Program-made: the position numbers and the translations under genes
The notes under the pieces: generated by a model
The model's database searches: none
Told to the model about the DNA's origin: nothing
What the model saw: only the letters and a program-made list of their open reading frames with translations
Shown here: one piece after another, positions 48,340-60,108 of the stretch
Numbering within the stretch: the first letter of the stretch is position 1
How the letters are laid out: every line of letters starts with the position of its first letter
Source: Acanthosepion esculentum
Taxonomy: Eukaryota; Mollusca; Cephalopoda; Sepiida; Sepiidae
DNA: 64,000 bases
Assembly (NCBI GenBank): GCA_964036315.1
Contig: OZ038498.1
Span: 9,967,861 to 10,031,860, forward strand
Reading direction: 5' to 3'

Positions 48340-50391
48340 AAGAAGCAAGTTGCCTGCGAGATTTCACAGGGGTGATGCTAGAGCTGTGAAATCTTGCAGG
48401 CACTAATTTCAACTCTTCTTATTAATAACGGCATTGTTTCTTTCCACGTACGAGTGTGGACTGAAAAATTCATAGGCTGGCACGTACTTGGAAAGAAACA
48501 AAGCAGTTATTAATAGGAAGAGATTAAACTAGTGCCTGCAAGATTTCACAGCTCTAGCATCATTCCTTAATAGTCAGCCTATGAATTTTTCAGCCCATAC
48601 TCGTACTTAGAAAGAAACAATGCAGTTATTAATAAGAAGAGTTGAAATTAGTGCATGCAAGATTTCATAGCTCTTGCATCACTCCTTCATAATAAGCCTA
48701 TGAACCTTTCAGCCCATACTCGTACTTGGAAGGAAACAATGCAGTTATTAATAAGAAGAATTGAAATTAGTGGCTGCAAGATTTCACAGCTCTAGCTTCA
48801 CTCCTTCGTAATAAGCCTATGAACGTTTCAGCCCATACTCGAACTTGGAAGGAAACAATGCAGTTATTAATAAGAAGAATTGAAATTAGTGCCTGCAAGA
48901 TTTCACAGCTCTTGCATCATTCCTTCGTAATCAGCCTATGAACTTTTCAGTCCATACTCGAACTTGGAAGGAAACAATGCAGTCATTAATAAGAAGAATT
49001 GAAATTAGTGCCTGCAATATTTCACAGCTCTAGCATAACTCCTTCGTAATCAGCCTATGAACTTTTCAGCCCATACTCAAACTTGGAAAGAAACAATGCA
49101 GTCATTAATAAGAAGAATTGAAATTAGTGGCTGCAATATTTCACAGCTCTACCATCACTCCTTCGTAATCAGCCTATGGACTTTTCAGCCCATACTCAAA
49201 CTTGGAAAGAAACAATGCAGTCATTAATAAGAAGAATTGAAATTAGTGGCTGCAATATTTCACAGCTCTAGCATCACTCCTTCGTAATCAGCCTATGAAC
49301 ATTTCAGCCCATACTCAAACTTGGAAAGAAACAATGCAGTCATTAATAACAAGAATTGAAATTAGTGGCTGCAATATTTCACAGCTCTACCATCACTCCT
49401 TCGTAATCAGCCTATGAACTTTTCAGCCCATACTCGAACTTGGAAGGAAACAATGCAGTTATTAATAAGAAGAATTGAAATTAGTGCCTGCAAGATTTCA
49501 CAGCTCTTGCATCATTCCTTCGTAATCAGCCTATGAACTTTTCAGTCCATACTCGAACTTGGAAGGAAACAATGCAGTCATTAATAAGAAGAATTGAAAT
49601 TAGTGGCTGCAATATTTAGCAGCTCTAGCATCACTCCTTCGCAATCAGCCTAAGAACTTTTCAGCCTATACTCGTACTTGGAAATAAACAATGCAGTCAT
49701 TAATATGAAGAATTGAAATTAGTGGCTGCAATATTTCACAGCTCTTGCATCACTCCTTCGTAATCAGCCTATGGAACTTTTCAGCCCATACTCGAACTTG
49801 GAAAGAAACAATGCAGTCATTAATAAGAACAATTGAAATTAGTGGCTGCAATATTTCACAGCTCTAGCATCACTCCTTCGTAATCAACCTATGAACGTTT
49901 CAGCCCATACTCGTACTTGGAAGGAAACAATGCAGTCATTAATAAGAAGAGTTTAAATTAGTACCTGCAATATTTCACAGCTCTTGCATCACTCCTTCGT
50001 AATCAGCCTATGGAACTTTTCAGCCCATACTCGAACTTGGAAAGAAACAATGCAGTCATTAATAAGAACAATTGAAATTAGTGGCTGCAATATTTCACAG
50101 CTCTAGCATCACTCCTTCGTAATCAACCTATGAACGTTTCAGCCCATACTCGTACTTGGAAGGAAACAATGCAGTCATTAATAAGAAGAGTTTAAATTAG
50201 TACCTGCAGTATTTCACAGCTCTAGCATCACTCCTTCGTAATCAGCCTATGAACTTTTCAGCCCATACTCGAACTTGGAAATAAACAATGCAGTTATTAA
50301 TAAGAAGAGTTTAAATTAGTGCCTGCAGTATTTCACAGCTCTAGCATTACTCCTTAATAGTCAACCTATGAACTTTTCCGCCTATCCTCGT
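48340..50391. repeat. Satellite of about 119 bp, about 16 copies, made from a mariner terminal repeat
   Basis: AACAATGCAG landmarks at 48617, 48735, 48853, 48973, 49092, 49211, 49330, 49449, 49568, 49687, 49807, 49926, 50046, 50165 and 50284 give a steady 118-120 bp period, with a diverged unit at about 48497. Each unit is the reverse complement of the left mariner end (ATGAACTTTTCAGCCCATAC, TCGTACTTGG). 49807-50046 and 50046-50284 form a 239-bp dimer repeat. The last unit ends CCTCG at 50390, a true mariner-type end. An inverted junction lies near 48430-48490. Confidence 0.93.
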
Positions 50392-50899
50392 TGGTTTGTT
50401 TATTGCATTTTCTTTTGAGAGGATTGTTTAAAAAACAATTGTAAATAGAATGCCAGACAGTTAAAAAAAAATGGATTGTATAAATTTTATGTGATTTTGC
50501 AAATACCGCCAAAATCATGCCTAGCGGTTTATGAGAATTATACACGTGTACAAATTTTGTTTTCAAATTTGTAAAAACAAGAGGCTTATTCCTGTGGTTT
50601 CAAGACCCGCCTATATAATGTTTACAAAGAAGCACGGTTTAAGAGATACATTTTGCGATTTTTTAATCAACGGGGAAAGTAAATTATGAACCTAAGATTT
50701 CGGATTCAAATGGGAGCCGATTCTCAACTATTTAAGAAGTCTGCCTTGTCAGACCGAAAGAAAGAGGTTAATGAAGTCGTCTACCTGCTGGAAGGCAAAT
50801 AGTGGCAGGTTCAAAGGTGAAAGTCGCTGGCAGCAGCTAGGAGAGCAAAAGGCTGAAGAGTTTTGTAGTGAGAGAATACACTTACCACACCGAGTAAAG

Positions 50900-51010
50900 C
50901 GGACATGTACATGTTTGTTGTGTAAATCCAACATGGCCGACGTCGCGAGGAAGCGACGATGTCACGCGTGATCGCGAGGAGCGGCCATTTGCAATCGCCC
51001 CACTATGCAT
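50900..51010. promoter_or_regulatory. CpG-rich block, possible promoter remnant
   Basis: Unlike its AT-rich surroundings it is dense in CpG (GACGTCGCGAGGAAGCGACG, TCACGCGTGATCGCGAGGAG). It has AACATGGCCG and its near-inverse CGGCCATTT, both like YY1 sites at metazoan promoters. A 12-codon frame starting at this ATG stops at once. No downstream gene is recognised, so the role is uncertain. Confidence 0.3.
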
Positions 51011-51813
51011 GTGTGACGCTACTTTTTTTTTTAATATGATCGGAGCGTTTTGAAGTGTGACTTTTGGACGGTGCAGCTGATTTCTAGCGGTTTTATGTGC
51101 ATGGGTTTTTTTATATTGGACCTATATTTTCTTTCTAAATTTTGCGATTTGTTTTAAACTTAAGCTATCATATTAACTTTATAACAGTTTCGGCATTCAT
51201 AAGTACGACTACTACGACGACGTAAAGGGGAAAAAAAACAACGAAAAACTAAAATCCAACCAGGCCACCACCGACAATGAACAAGAAGCTGAAAAAAAAG
51301 CAGGAAGAAAACTGAAAGAAGATTCATGAAATTAGAGACGCTAACCACGTTATTTACTTTTATAAAAACACGAGATTTATCTTAATATTGAATTTCAGTT
51401 TAAAAACTGAAATATTGTTTAAATCACCAAGCGATGCCTGTGAAGTTGCCTTCCTTCTCGCAGATTTTCGGCTTTTAAATGTGAGAAACCGTGGAGTTAC
51501 TTCACTTACTTTCCTACCAAAAACCCGCCATTAGGGGACGCTTTCTCAACCTATAAATACATACAATAAAATATCATTGTCTTTGTCGCTCGTAACAATG
51601 TAACATTTTGTCTTGTTAATCATACGTTATTCTTCGTTTTTTATTGGTTCTAATTGTTTCTTTGTATTTTATTATTCGGACACGCGTGCAAATCTGCCAT
51701 TTTTGTTGTGGGATAAACATTCCACGAGACATGTGTTTTCAACTCAAACAATAACATACATACACACTCAACAGATGGGCACACGGGACTATTATATATA
51801 TATTTCGCTCACT

Positions 51814-52316
51814 GGACCGTGCGGGTGAAGATGTGAAGATATATCAAAAGGTTAAACTTTCTTGCTGGCGGGTCCAGCTACATGAGAATCCAAAGAAGAC
51901 AAAGAAAACAAACAAGACCGATATATATGGGTAAACAAATATATATTAATACACAAAGACATGAAAAGTTACATAGTGTTTGTATGGAGAAATTATGTGT
52001 GTGTGTAGTAAGTGTTCGTACGTACGTGTATTGTTCTTAGCGCGTTCCCAGAATTTGGGAAACGCTGTATCTGTGAGAGGTCACTTATTGATGTAAGTGG
52101 AAAAAGAACGATTTTACCTCGTCTCCGTGCGAGGTAGCGGCCCAAGGCCTGAGTCGAAAAAGAGAGATTTTACCTCATCTCCACGCGAGGTGGCGGCACA
52201 AGGCCTGAGTCGGAAAAGAGAGAGTGAGAGAGAGAAGGGTCAGCCAGTATTTATACTCAGGGGAGAGATACCCCTGTTGAAGGATTAAGGAAACTGAGGA
52301 GGAGCTAACTCCAACA
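51814..52316 (-). mobile_element. LTR of a non-autonomous LTR retrotransposon (right-hand LTR in its own orientation, i.e. 3' LTR)
   Basis: About 96% alike by eye to 53334-53862. It shares CGGGTGAAGATGTGAAGA, GCTGGCGGGTCCAGCTACAT and a pair of GCGAGGT-GGCGGC...AGGCCTGAGTCG units. It lacks the last 6 bp and an 18-bp block present in the other LTR. On the minus strand the purine-rich CCAGAGGGGAGGTAT lies just before it, as a polypurine tract should. Confidence 0.85.
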
Positions 52317-53333
52317 ATACCTCCCCTCTGGATTAAAAGTTGTAGGAAACGAACTTTTAAAACGTAAAAAGTTTTGAATATTGTTCTTGTGAACTGAAAA
52401 GAAAATGTCTCTGAGTGTCGTTGCGATGCAGGTGATTCGACGAAATGTGCTTGTTGTCGTCAGGGTGCTGTGCATTTCTCTAGTGGGTCAGAGTCGAGGC
52501 ACGTCCTGGATGAAATGTCGGTAGTGTTCAGCGTTTATCAAAAGTTGTCTTTTTTTCCAATGCTCCACGTTGAGTTGGGTTTGTCGTCTCGTCAACCTGT
52601 TTGCTGGCCTGGTCGTAGTTTTGTTTGAAAGACGAGGTTGTTTGTTTGGTTTGCTGGCCTGGTCGTAGTGTGTTTGGTTTGCGTGGATAAAATTGGCGCC
52701 CAAGATTTAAGCAGCGTTGTGGCGAAGTTGAGCTGATGTGGAATTTCTATCGAGTGTCGAATCGGAATGCATGTTTGAGAGAATTTGCTATTATTAACGA
52801 TAGAATATCGTTCTCGCAAATTCTTAGGTCATTCGAGTTGCATCCTTGCAGGATGAGATAAAGGACAGTGAGTCGCCTTTGTTTGAGATGGGGTTCACAC
52901 TTTATCTATTTCAGTTCAGAAGAAAGTTGAATTTAGTTAAAAATGGCGTTGCGTTCTTCGTTTGGCAAACCGGGTGAAATTAAGGTCAAACGTCGCCGAG
53001 AGAAAGAAAAGGTCAAGCAAATATAGACCACTGCGGAGAAAGAGTTGTAAGGCTCGCTCATAGTAGTAATTGCAGTTTCCATGTGTTGTAGGAGAAATTC
53101 CTTTTGCCGTGCAGGAAAAAGTTGTTTTGTAGTCTGTAGACATGTTGTAGTGAATTAAAAGTTCTTTCGTTAATAGAGTATGGCGTGCGTAGGATAGAAA
53201 AGAAATTTCCAATATTATGTTGTTTTGATTGGCTCTCATTTGGAAGGTCTGTATAAGAATTTGCTTGTGCATATATATCGTCTTGTGTGTGTTAGCAGGA
53301 GTTGAAAATTTTATCATGTCGGGGTCACCATTA
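52317..53333 (-). mobile_element. Internal region of the non-autonomous LTR retrotransposon (about 1 kb)
   Basis: Bounded on the minus strand by a primer-binding-site candidate TGGTGACCCCGACATGA (53332-53316) 3 bases from the LTR, starting with the TGG expected for a tRNA CCA end, and by the polypurine tract at the other end. The minus-strand frame at 53317-52937 starts within the primer site and shows no gag motif. There is no protease, RT or integrase, so it must depend on another element. Confidence 0.8.
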
Positions 53334-53862
53334 TGTAGCGGACCGTGCGGGTGAAGATGTGAAGAGATATCAAAAGGTTAAACTTTCCTGCTGGCGGGTC
53401 CAGCTACATGAGAATGGCGGACTTTAATTAAGTCCAAAGAAGACAAAGAAAACAAACAAGACCGATATATATGGGTAAACAAATATATATTAATACACAA
53501 AGACATGAAAAGTTACATAATGTTTGTATGGAGAAATTATGTGTGTGTTGTAAGTGTTCGTACGTACGTGTATTGTTCTTAGCGCGTTCGCAGAATTTAG
53601 GAAACGCTGTATCTGTGAGAGGTCACTTATTGGTGTACGTGGAAAAAGAACGATTTTACCTCGTCTCCGTGCGAGGTAGCGGCACAAGGCCTGAGTCGAA
53701 AAAGAGAGATTTTACCTCATCTCCACGCGAGGTGGCGGCCCAAGGCCTGAGTCGGAAAAGAGAGAGAGAGAGAGAGAGAGAAGGGTCAGCCAGTATTTAT
53801 ACTCAGGGGAGAGAGACCCCTGTTGAAGGATTAAGGAAACAGAGGAGGAGCTAACTCCGACA
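53334..53862 (-). mobile_element. LTR of the non-autonomous LTR retrotransposon (5' LTR in its own orientation)
   Basis: On the minus strand it starts TGTCGGAGTTAGCTCC and ends CCGCTACA, the canonical TG...CA. A (GA)n run lies within. The flanks (TATTTCGCTCACTGG on the left, GACTGTTGTAGTTCCACGTG on the right) look like the two sides of an inverted SINE S, so the element probably landed in a SINE. Confidence 0.85.
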
Positions 53863-53955
53863 GACTGTTGTAGTTCCACGTGCCATGTTTAATGGATGTC
53901 ACTTATCAGTTATCTCCTGTTAATTCCTCGCTCCAAGTTCTCCACTGCCTTAACC
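53863..53955 (-). mobile_element. SINE family S, inverted head part
   Basis: GTAGTTCCACGTGCCATG, ATGTCACTTATCAGTTATCT and CTCCACTGCCTTAACCG are the inverse of the family S middle section. Cut on the left by the LTR element. Confidence 0.8.
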
Positions 53956-54339
53956 GTATGTGTTGAGAAAGAGAGGCAGTGTGCTTATCTTAAGTTGCAT
54001 GCGTTCGAATATAGACGTCGGATTGTTATGGTTAAGCAGTATTTGTCACTGAATAGAATGTAAAACTTTTCAAATATAATAAAAATAGCATCAAAATATG
54101 TTACTACGACATAACATTTGCTAGCGTCTCAAGTCAACGAGAGAGGAAGGAAAGGAATTAATCTGGATGTTTGTTCGTGAGAACGAAGCGTGAAATTTCG
54201 TAGCAAGCCAGTCAGATACTATTTCACAATGTAGTCCCGTGCAGGTGAGTCGGGGCACTTCGACATAATTGATATCAGGCAGGCAGTTACGTGATTATCA
54301 CCAATTTTCCCAAAATTGAAATTATAGAGTTTTCGTACA
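53956..54339. other. Unassigned sequence
   Basis: Slightly GC-richer than the genome around it (GTGCAGGTGAGTCGGGGCAC). No gene or repeat recognised. Confidence 0.4.
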
Positions 54340-54706
54340 ATTAGTTAGGAAGGTGTGTGTGTGTGTGTGTTTTAATACATATGAAAAAAATATTTCTGCC
54401 ATAACTTTAATAAAAAAAAACATATTTATAATGAGTTCCATCATTTGTGAATAGTTTCTGAAAGTTTCATTAAAACCCGACAATTATTTTTATTTTTGCA
54501 AGATTTTCAAAATTAAAGTGTGTCATACAGAAAAAAAATGTTCCGGTGATACAAAGAGAAACGTTTTTTTATTAATCAAAATTTAGAATTTTCCTCTCAG
54601 TAATAACATAAGCGTTTAGACGATAAAATTTGTTTTCGTCAAGTTTGGCGCCTTTTTCATCATTCTATGTTCTGTTTTTAGTGATCTCATGAAGGTACCT
54701 AGATTA
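54340..54706. mobile_element. Single arm of the long-TIR element family
   Basis: AATAGTTTCTGAAAGTTTCA, CCGACAATTATT, CAGTAATAACATAAGCGTTT and TCATCATTCTATGTTCTG match the right arm at about 31440-31812. The opposite arm is not seen nearby, so the copy is truncated. Confidence 0.65.
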
Positions 54707-55454
54707 ATGGGTAGCAAGGTTGTCTCGCTAAATTTGTCGCCTCCTTCTCTACCAGTCCGTTTGAAATGTCCTATCCTCGCGGCTGATCGATGAGATGACC
54801 GCTTCGATCTAAACCATGTCTTATCCCACGTCATGTTCAGTTTTGGTCATAAGGCTGGCAAAGATCGAATCGTCGCCGGGAATCGTCGTATTGGGTTGGT
54901 CCAGGCAGAATGAAGATGCAAGTGATAAAAAAATAACTTGAATGAAGATAAATGCTTTTATATACGTTATTTTCTATAGTGAGGGATTAGTCCTGACGTT
55001 AGAATTTATCAGTTCTTCAGGCAGAAAATTATCGACCCAACTCGCTTCGTAAGTTGAACGTGACCCTTCGGCTAGTTTGGTTAGGTCTGACACAAGGCTT
55101 ATGCCGGAGGTTCTCTTCAGGCAGGCAGTCACTTGATATCAGCCAACGCGGTCGTCTCCCGTCTCAGTGTCTGCAACAACTGTCTAGGCCGCTTTGGTTC
55201 CTTGCATTTCGAGCTGCCTCATTGATCAGCTGTCAGCTTCAAGATCGCCACCTGGCTTCTTGTGGTAATATCGCCTTTCTTTAAGTAACTTTTCTTGTTT
55301 TCCTTGGGAAAAAAAAGCACTTCCTTCTCTCGGTCTGGACATCGTTCTATTCGTTAACCCTTTTCGCGTCGTTTCGAAATAGGATTTTGATTTAACTCCT
55401 TTCTTTCCACTTACCAGTGTCATAAAGTGTTACAAATCAATTACGACTGAAACT
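54707..55454. other. Unassigned, GC-richer region
   Basis: 55030-55270 is Cys/Arg/Ser-rich in translation on the plus strand and has CpG and CT-rich runs, but no recognisable protein pattern. It may belong to a mobile element. Confidence 0.35.
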
Positions 55455-55845
55455 TTTAAATTTCTATATTAGTTTGTACCGGTTAGGTGATATAGTTATT
55501 AATTAAAAACTATATTTACTAATGATAAATGGAAAAGCTTACTATAATTCAGCGATCCCCAATATTTAAAAAATAATTTTGTATATTATTTCTATGTTAG
55601 TTTGTACCGGTTAGGTGATATAGTTATTAATTAAAAACTATATTTACTAATGATAAATGGAAAAGCTTACTATAATTCAGTGACCCCCAATATTTTAAAA
55701 AGAATTTTGAATATTATTTCTATATTAGTTTGTACCGGTTAGGTGATATTGTTATTGATTAAAAACTATATTTACTAATGATAAATGGAAAAGCTTACTA
55801 TCATTCAGGGATCCCCAATATTTTAAGAAGAGTTTTGAATGTTTT
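55455..55845. repeat. Tandem array, three copies of a 128-bp unit
   Basis: Unit landmarks TTTGTACCGGTTAGGTGATA and AATGATAAATGGAAAAGC. Units start at about 55461, 55589 and 55717, exactly 128 bp apart. The first bases after the end decay. Confidence 0.93.
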
Positions 55846-55962
55846 TGCTGATAAACTATATTTTCTGATTAAATGCAAAAAGTTTCGCAAATATATTTTG
55901 ATTAAAGTAACCGTATTTTATATTTTTTAACCCTTTTGTAAGGATTAAGATTTTGACCAGGA

Positions 55963-55963
<1 letters not shown>

Positions 55964-56038
<75 letters not shown>
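55964..56038. repeat. (GT)n-(TA)n microsatellite, left of the Penelope element
   Basis: GTGTGTGTGT passes into (TA)n of about 60 bp, ending directly at the left end of the Penelope composite at about 56040. The matching (TA)n on the right is at 60112-60169. Confidence 0.95.
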
Positions 56039-56039
<1 letters not shown>

Positions 56040-56044
<5 letters not shown>

Positions 56045-56165
56045 ATATAGTCTTAAAGTGTGCTATATTTATGGGGTAAAGTGCTCAATATCAGAGATAG
56101 AGCGTGTGTAAATATAAAAGTGGACATGGAAGTCAGCACTTAGAGGCGACAGTCTGTTTCATGCT
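56040..56165. repeat. Penelope pseudo-LTR, left copy
   Basis: CAGAAATATAGTCTTAAAGT through GCGACAGTCTGTTTCA occurs again in direct orientation at 58818-58942, with no differences seen by eye. Such direct pseudo-LTRs are characteristic of Penelope-like elements. Confidence 0.9.
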
Positions 56166-56655
56166 AGTGCAATCGTCAGGCGACTAGTGCTGTTATTTTT
56201 CTCGGCTGTTTATATAAGGGTCAGTGGTGCATTATGGGTAGTATATTTTGGCGGTTACTTTTACCGGAAGTCGCTTATTTGTTTATTTATTTATGTCAAA
56301 TTATTTTGCTTGTTTTTTTGTTTGTTTTTTTATTTTTATTTTTATTTTTTATCTTATATATTTATTTATTTATTCTTTTATTTTGATCGGTGTTTTTGGT
56401 TAAAGTAGTAAAAATTTGTTTATATAGCTTATTTTTGGTAGTCTATAATGGCCGCCATTTACCGGAAATCGCTTGTTCGCTTATTTATTTGGGTCAAATT
56501 GTTTTGCTTATTATTTTTATAACAGTTATAACTTTCGTCCGTTCTTTTGTTTTGATTTTATTTCGCATATTCTAACAGGTGTGGTTTTGTGATTTGTTTG
56601 GAGTAGTTTATTTTGCTTATTTTATTATTGTTTGTTTATATATTTATTTATTTTT

Positions 56656-57306
56656 CTATTTTAAGTTACGTAGTAAAAATTTGTTTTCATGTCTACATTT
56701 TGAGATTAGCTCGGATCTTTTATTTAATAATTTATTTTGATCTGGGAAGGTAATGATAGCTATTTTTTCTTCCAAGCAAAGTTTGCAAGTTTTTGATAGG
56801 TTGTTGTAGGCTGATGATTTTTTCCTTATTTTCCAAGATATTTTTGGTGTGGTGTGTGTTTTGTTTTTTATTTCCCAGATATACTTAGAAAGCATTGTGC
56901 TGTTCGCATATTTACTATTTGTGAAAGACATTTTGTGTACATAATTTCTTTGTTTCCATGGTCCTTCGGTTACTCCTATGTATACTTTTTCTTCATTATC
57001 TGCTGATTTTGTCGTGGCTTGGTAGATTACGTTGTTTTGTAAACAATTACCGTTTAAGGGACATTCGTTTTTTATTCTGCAGTTGCACGTGGGTTTAATT
57101 TGTTCGTGTGGTTTGTTAATAATTTTTCTGTTGTGCTTTTTTATTATTTGTGCCATGTTCTCGGTGCAACTGTAGCTGATTTTTACTGTGTTTTTGTTGA
57201 ATATTTTGTGTAGTGTGCTTGATTCCGGGAAGTGTTTGTGTAAAAGCTTGAAGAATATTTTTCCTATGTTTGTTTTACGTTTTTGCTGTACGGTGGGTTG
57301 AACCAT
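56656..57306 (-). CDS. Penelope-like element, GIY-YIG endonuclease part of the ORF
   Basis: About 216 residues on the minus strand. Order: GKIFFKLLHKHFPESSTLHK, FNKNTVKISYSCTENMAQII, a Cys cluster CNCRIKNECPLNGNC, then VIYQATT...KVYIGVTEG, the GIY-YIG core, and a C-terminal part with CKLCLEEK. GIY-YIG nucleases nick the target for Penelope-like retrotransposition (family knowledge). The frame overlaps the end of the RT frame, and the two belong to one ORF separated by a one-base deletion in an A run near 57270. An identical 166-residue stretch is encoded on the plus strand at 59073-59573. Confidence 0.9.
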   Translation of the reverse strand: MVQPTVQQKRKTNIGKIFFKLLHKHFPESSTLHKIFNKNTVKISYSCTENMAQIIKKHNRKIINKPHEQIKPTCNCRIKNECPLNGNCLQNNVIYQATTKSADNEEKVYIGVTEGPWKQRNYVHKMSFTNSKYANSTMLSKYIWEIKNKTHTTPKISWKIRKKSSAYNNLSKTCKLCLEEKIAIITFPDQNKLLNKRSELISKCRHENKFLLRNLK

Positions 57307-58764
57307 ATGATATTTCTTTTTCTGTTGGTCTTTTTTGTGTTCTGTGGTGAGTATGTGAGTGTTGCTGGGAATCCGCTATCTTTTAGGGCTGTTTCGTAGT
57401 CTTTCTTGGCTTTGTTAAATATAGATTCATCGGAAGAATTGTCGGAAAGCCTGCGGTTAATCGATTTAGGTATCTGTTTGATTATAGAAGGCGGGTGGTT
57501 GGAGTATATATGTATGTACTGTGGTTTATCATTCGGTTTTCTGTATGGTTTGTGTGTGCCTTTTCTTAGGTTGAAGGTGACATCTAGAAAATCTACTTCG
57601 TTTAGGTTAGTTTTTATATCTATCTCGAATCCGTTATTTTTGAAAATTTTAATTATTGCTTTTCTAGTTTTATCTGTCTTTTGTTTGTTGCAGTTTCTTA
57701 AGATTATGAGACCGTCATCTCTGTAGAGCCCTGTGTCATTTCTATCTATTATTTTGCTTATTTCGTGTAGTAAGTAAATACCTACGATTTCGCATGTCTC
57801 TGCACCGTCAAAGCTTCCCATTGTAGTGTCAAATATCCCATCTTTCTTTATCCATGCTTCTTCATGGTGAAATAATAATGATTTACGGGAGTGCTTAATG
57901 ATGTCGATTTCGTTTGGTTTTATTATTATTTGTTCCTGAGCTAAGTTGATGGCCTTATCTAGTGTACGTTCTGTTATGGATGGGTAAAATTCTTTTATGT
58001 CTAATTGTAGGAAGTGGCAATTTTGTTTGTTATTTATGCTGTTGAACCAGTCAATGGTTGTTTTTGTGTTTTTCCACTGGTTTACTCCTAACTTCTTCCT
58101 AAGTTCAGAATTAATTCTTTCTAGTATTGTTTTACTTATTTTACCTAGTTCACTTTTGGCTGGGTTTATGAGTCTGCATGCAGGGTTGGTTTTGAAATTT
58201 TCCTTGTGGTCTTTTAGTGTGATAAAGGCTTGCGTCTTGCTCATGCAACTTATTCGGTCATCTAGGTCTAATTTTTGAGCGATTGCTTTAGCTTCTTTAT
58301 TTATATCGTGTTCTATTGTTTTGGGTGCCTTTTTGTATGTTTTGGTTATGTTGTTCTTTAGTAATTTATTGTGCGTGGGAGGGGTTAGTTTGTATAAATT
58401 TCTTGTTTTGTCGGCTGCGATAAATACATTTGCTGAACTGTTTATTTTAGCTATATCTTCTTTTAGCTTTTTTTGGAATGCATCTTGATTTTTATGGAAT
58501 TTTATGTTTCTAACTAGGTCAGTTAAGTCCTTCTCGAAGTCATCTAATTCTTTTTGTTGCGGGGGACATTTTTTTGTTTTGAACCCGTATTTTTCTTTGA
58601 GTGTATTATTATTATTGTGAAGATCTTGGTTTAAAAAATGTGCTTTCCATCTCATTCTTTTTATGAAACTTTGTTTTTTCAAATAATTTTAGTTTATATA
58701 TGTAAGGGGAAGGGGTGGGTATGTTTTTTAGTGAGTAGTCGAGGCTAAATTTTTCTATGTCCAT
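57264..58764 (-). CDS. Penelope-like element, reverse transcriptase part of the ORF (frameshifted)
   Basis: The RT frame runs 58682-57264 with KDHKENF, FLQLDIKEFYPSITERTLDK (motif A, D..FYPS), TTMGSFDGAETCEI (motif B), GLYRDDGLIIL (motif C, catalytic DD intact) and EVDFLDVTFNL. The true start is probably the ATG at 58764, in another frame (MDIEKFSLDYSLKNI), with a one-base shift near 58680 in an A run. A second shift near 57270 separates the endonuclease. Apart from these two indels the ORF is uninterrupted, so the copy is young but inactive as it stands. No host gene is involved. Genetically it is a retrotransposon, not a virus. Confidence 0.9.
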
Positions 58765-58817
58765 GTTGTGTTATAAATGTAGCGAAAGTGCTCTACTGAT
58801 GATCAGGAGCTGAATAT

Positions 58818-58942
58818 GCAGAAATATAGTCTTAAAGTGTGCTATATTTATGGGGTAAAGTGCTCAATATCAGAGATAGAGCGTGTGTAAATATAAAAGT
58901 GGACATGGAAGTCAGCACTTAGAGGCGACAGTCTGTTTCACG
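58818..58942. repeat. Penelope pseudo-LTR, right copy
   Basis: Direct copy of 56040-56165. Immediately followed by CGATTGCACTAGCATGAAA, the inverse of the bases next to the left copy, which begins the inverted segment. Confidence 0.9.
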
Positions 58943-60108
58943 ATTGCACTAGCATGAAAACATAGGAAAAATATTCTTCAAGCTTTTACACAAACACTTC
59001 CCGGAATCAAGCACACTACACAAAATATTCAACAAAAACACAGTAAAAATCAGCTACAGTTGCACCGAGAACATGGCACAAATAATAAAAAAGCACAACA
59101 GAAAAATTATTAACAAACCACACGAACAAATTAAACCCACGTGCAACTGCAGAATAAAAAACGAATGTCCCTTAAACGGTAATTGTTTACAAAACAACGT
59201 AATCTACCAAGCCACGACAAAATCAGCAGATAATGAAGAAAAAGTATACATAGGAGTAACCGAAGGACCATGGAAACAAAGAAATTATGTACACAAAATG
59301 TCTTTCACAAATAGTAAATATGCGAACAGCACAATGCTTTCTAAGTATATCTGGGAAATAAAAAACAAAACACACACCACACCAAAAATATCTTGGAAAA
59401 TAAGGAAAAAATCATCAGCCTACAACAACCTATCAAAAACTTGCAAACTTTGCTTGGAGGAAAAAATAGCTATCATTACCTTCCCAGATCAAAATAAATT
59501 ATTAAATAAAAGATCCGAGCTAATCTCAAAATGTAGACATGAAAACAAATTTTTACTACGTAACTTAAAATAGAAAAATAAATAAATATATAAACAAACA
59601 ATAATAAAATAAGCAAAATAAACTACTCCAAACAAATCACAAAACCACACCTGTTAGAATATGCGAAATAAAATCAAAACAAAAGAACGGACGAAAGTTA
59701 TAACTGTTATAAAAATAATAAGCAAAACAATTTGACCCAAATAAATAAGCGAACAAGCGATTTCCGGTAAATGGCGGCCATTATAGACTACCAACAATAA
59801 GCTATATAAACAAATTTTTACTACGTTAACCAAAAACACCGATCAAAATAAAAGAATAAATAAATAAATATATAAGATAAAAAATAAAAATAAAAATAAA
59901 AAAACAAACAAAAAAACAAGCAAAATAATTTGACATAAATAAATAAACAAATAAGCGACTTCCGGTAAAAGTAACCGCCAAAATATACTACCCATAATGC
60001 ACCACTGACCCTTATATAAACAGCCGAGAAAAATAACAGCACTAGTCGCCTGACGATTGCACTAGCATGAAACAGACTGTCGCCTCTAAGTGCTGACTTC
60101 CATGTCCA

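Noticed and set aside
52097..52288. Frames in the LTRs (also 53471-53854) as proteins
   Set aside because: They follow the duplicated GCGAGGT-containing LTR units and the GA run; both LTRs show them, with no protein pattern.
57406..58278. Plus-strand frames of 93-106 codons
   Set aside because: Antisense shadows of the Penelope RT frame.
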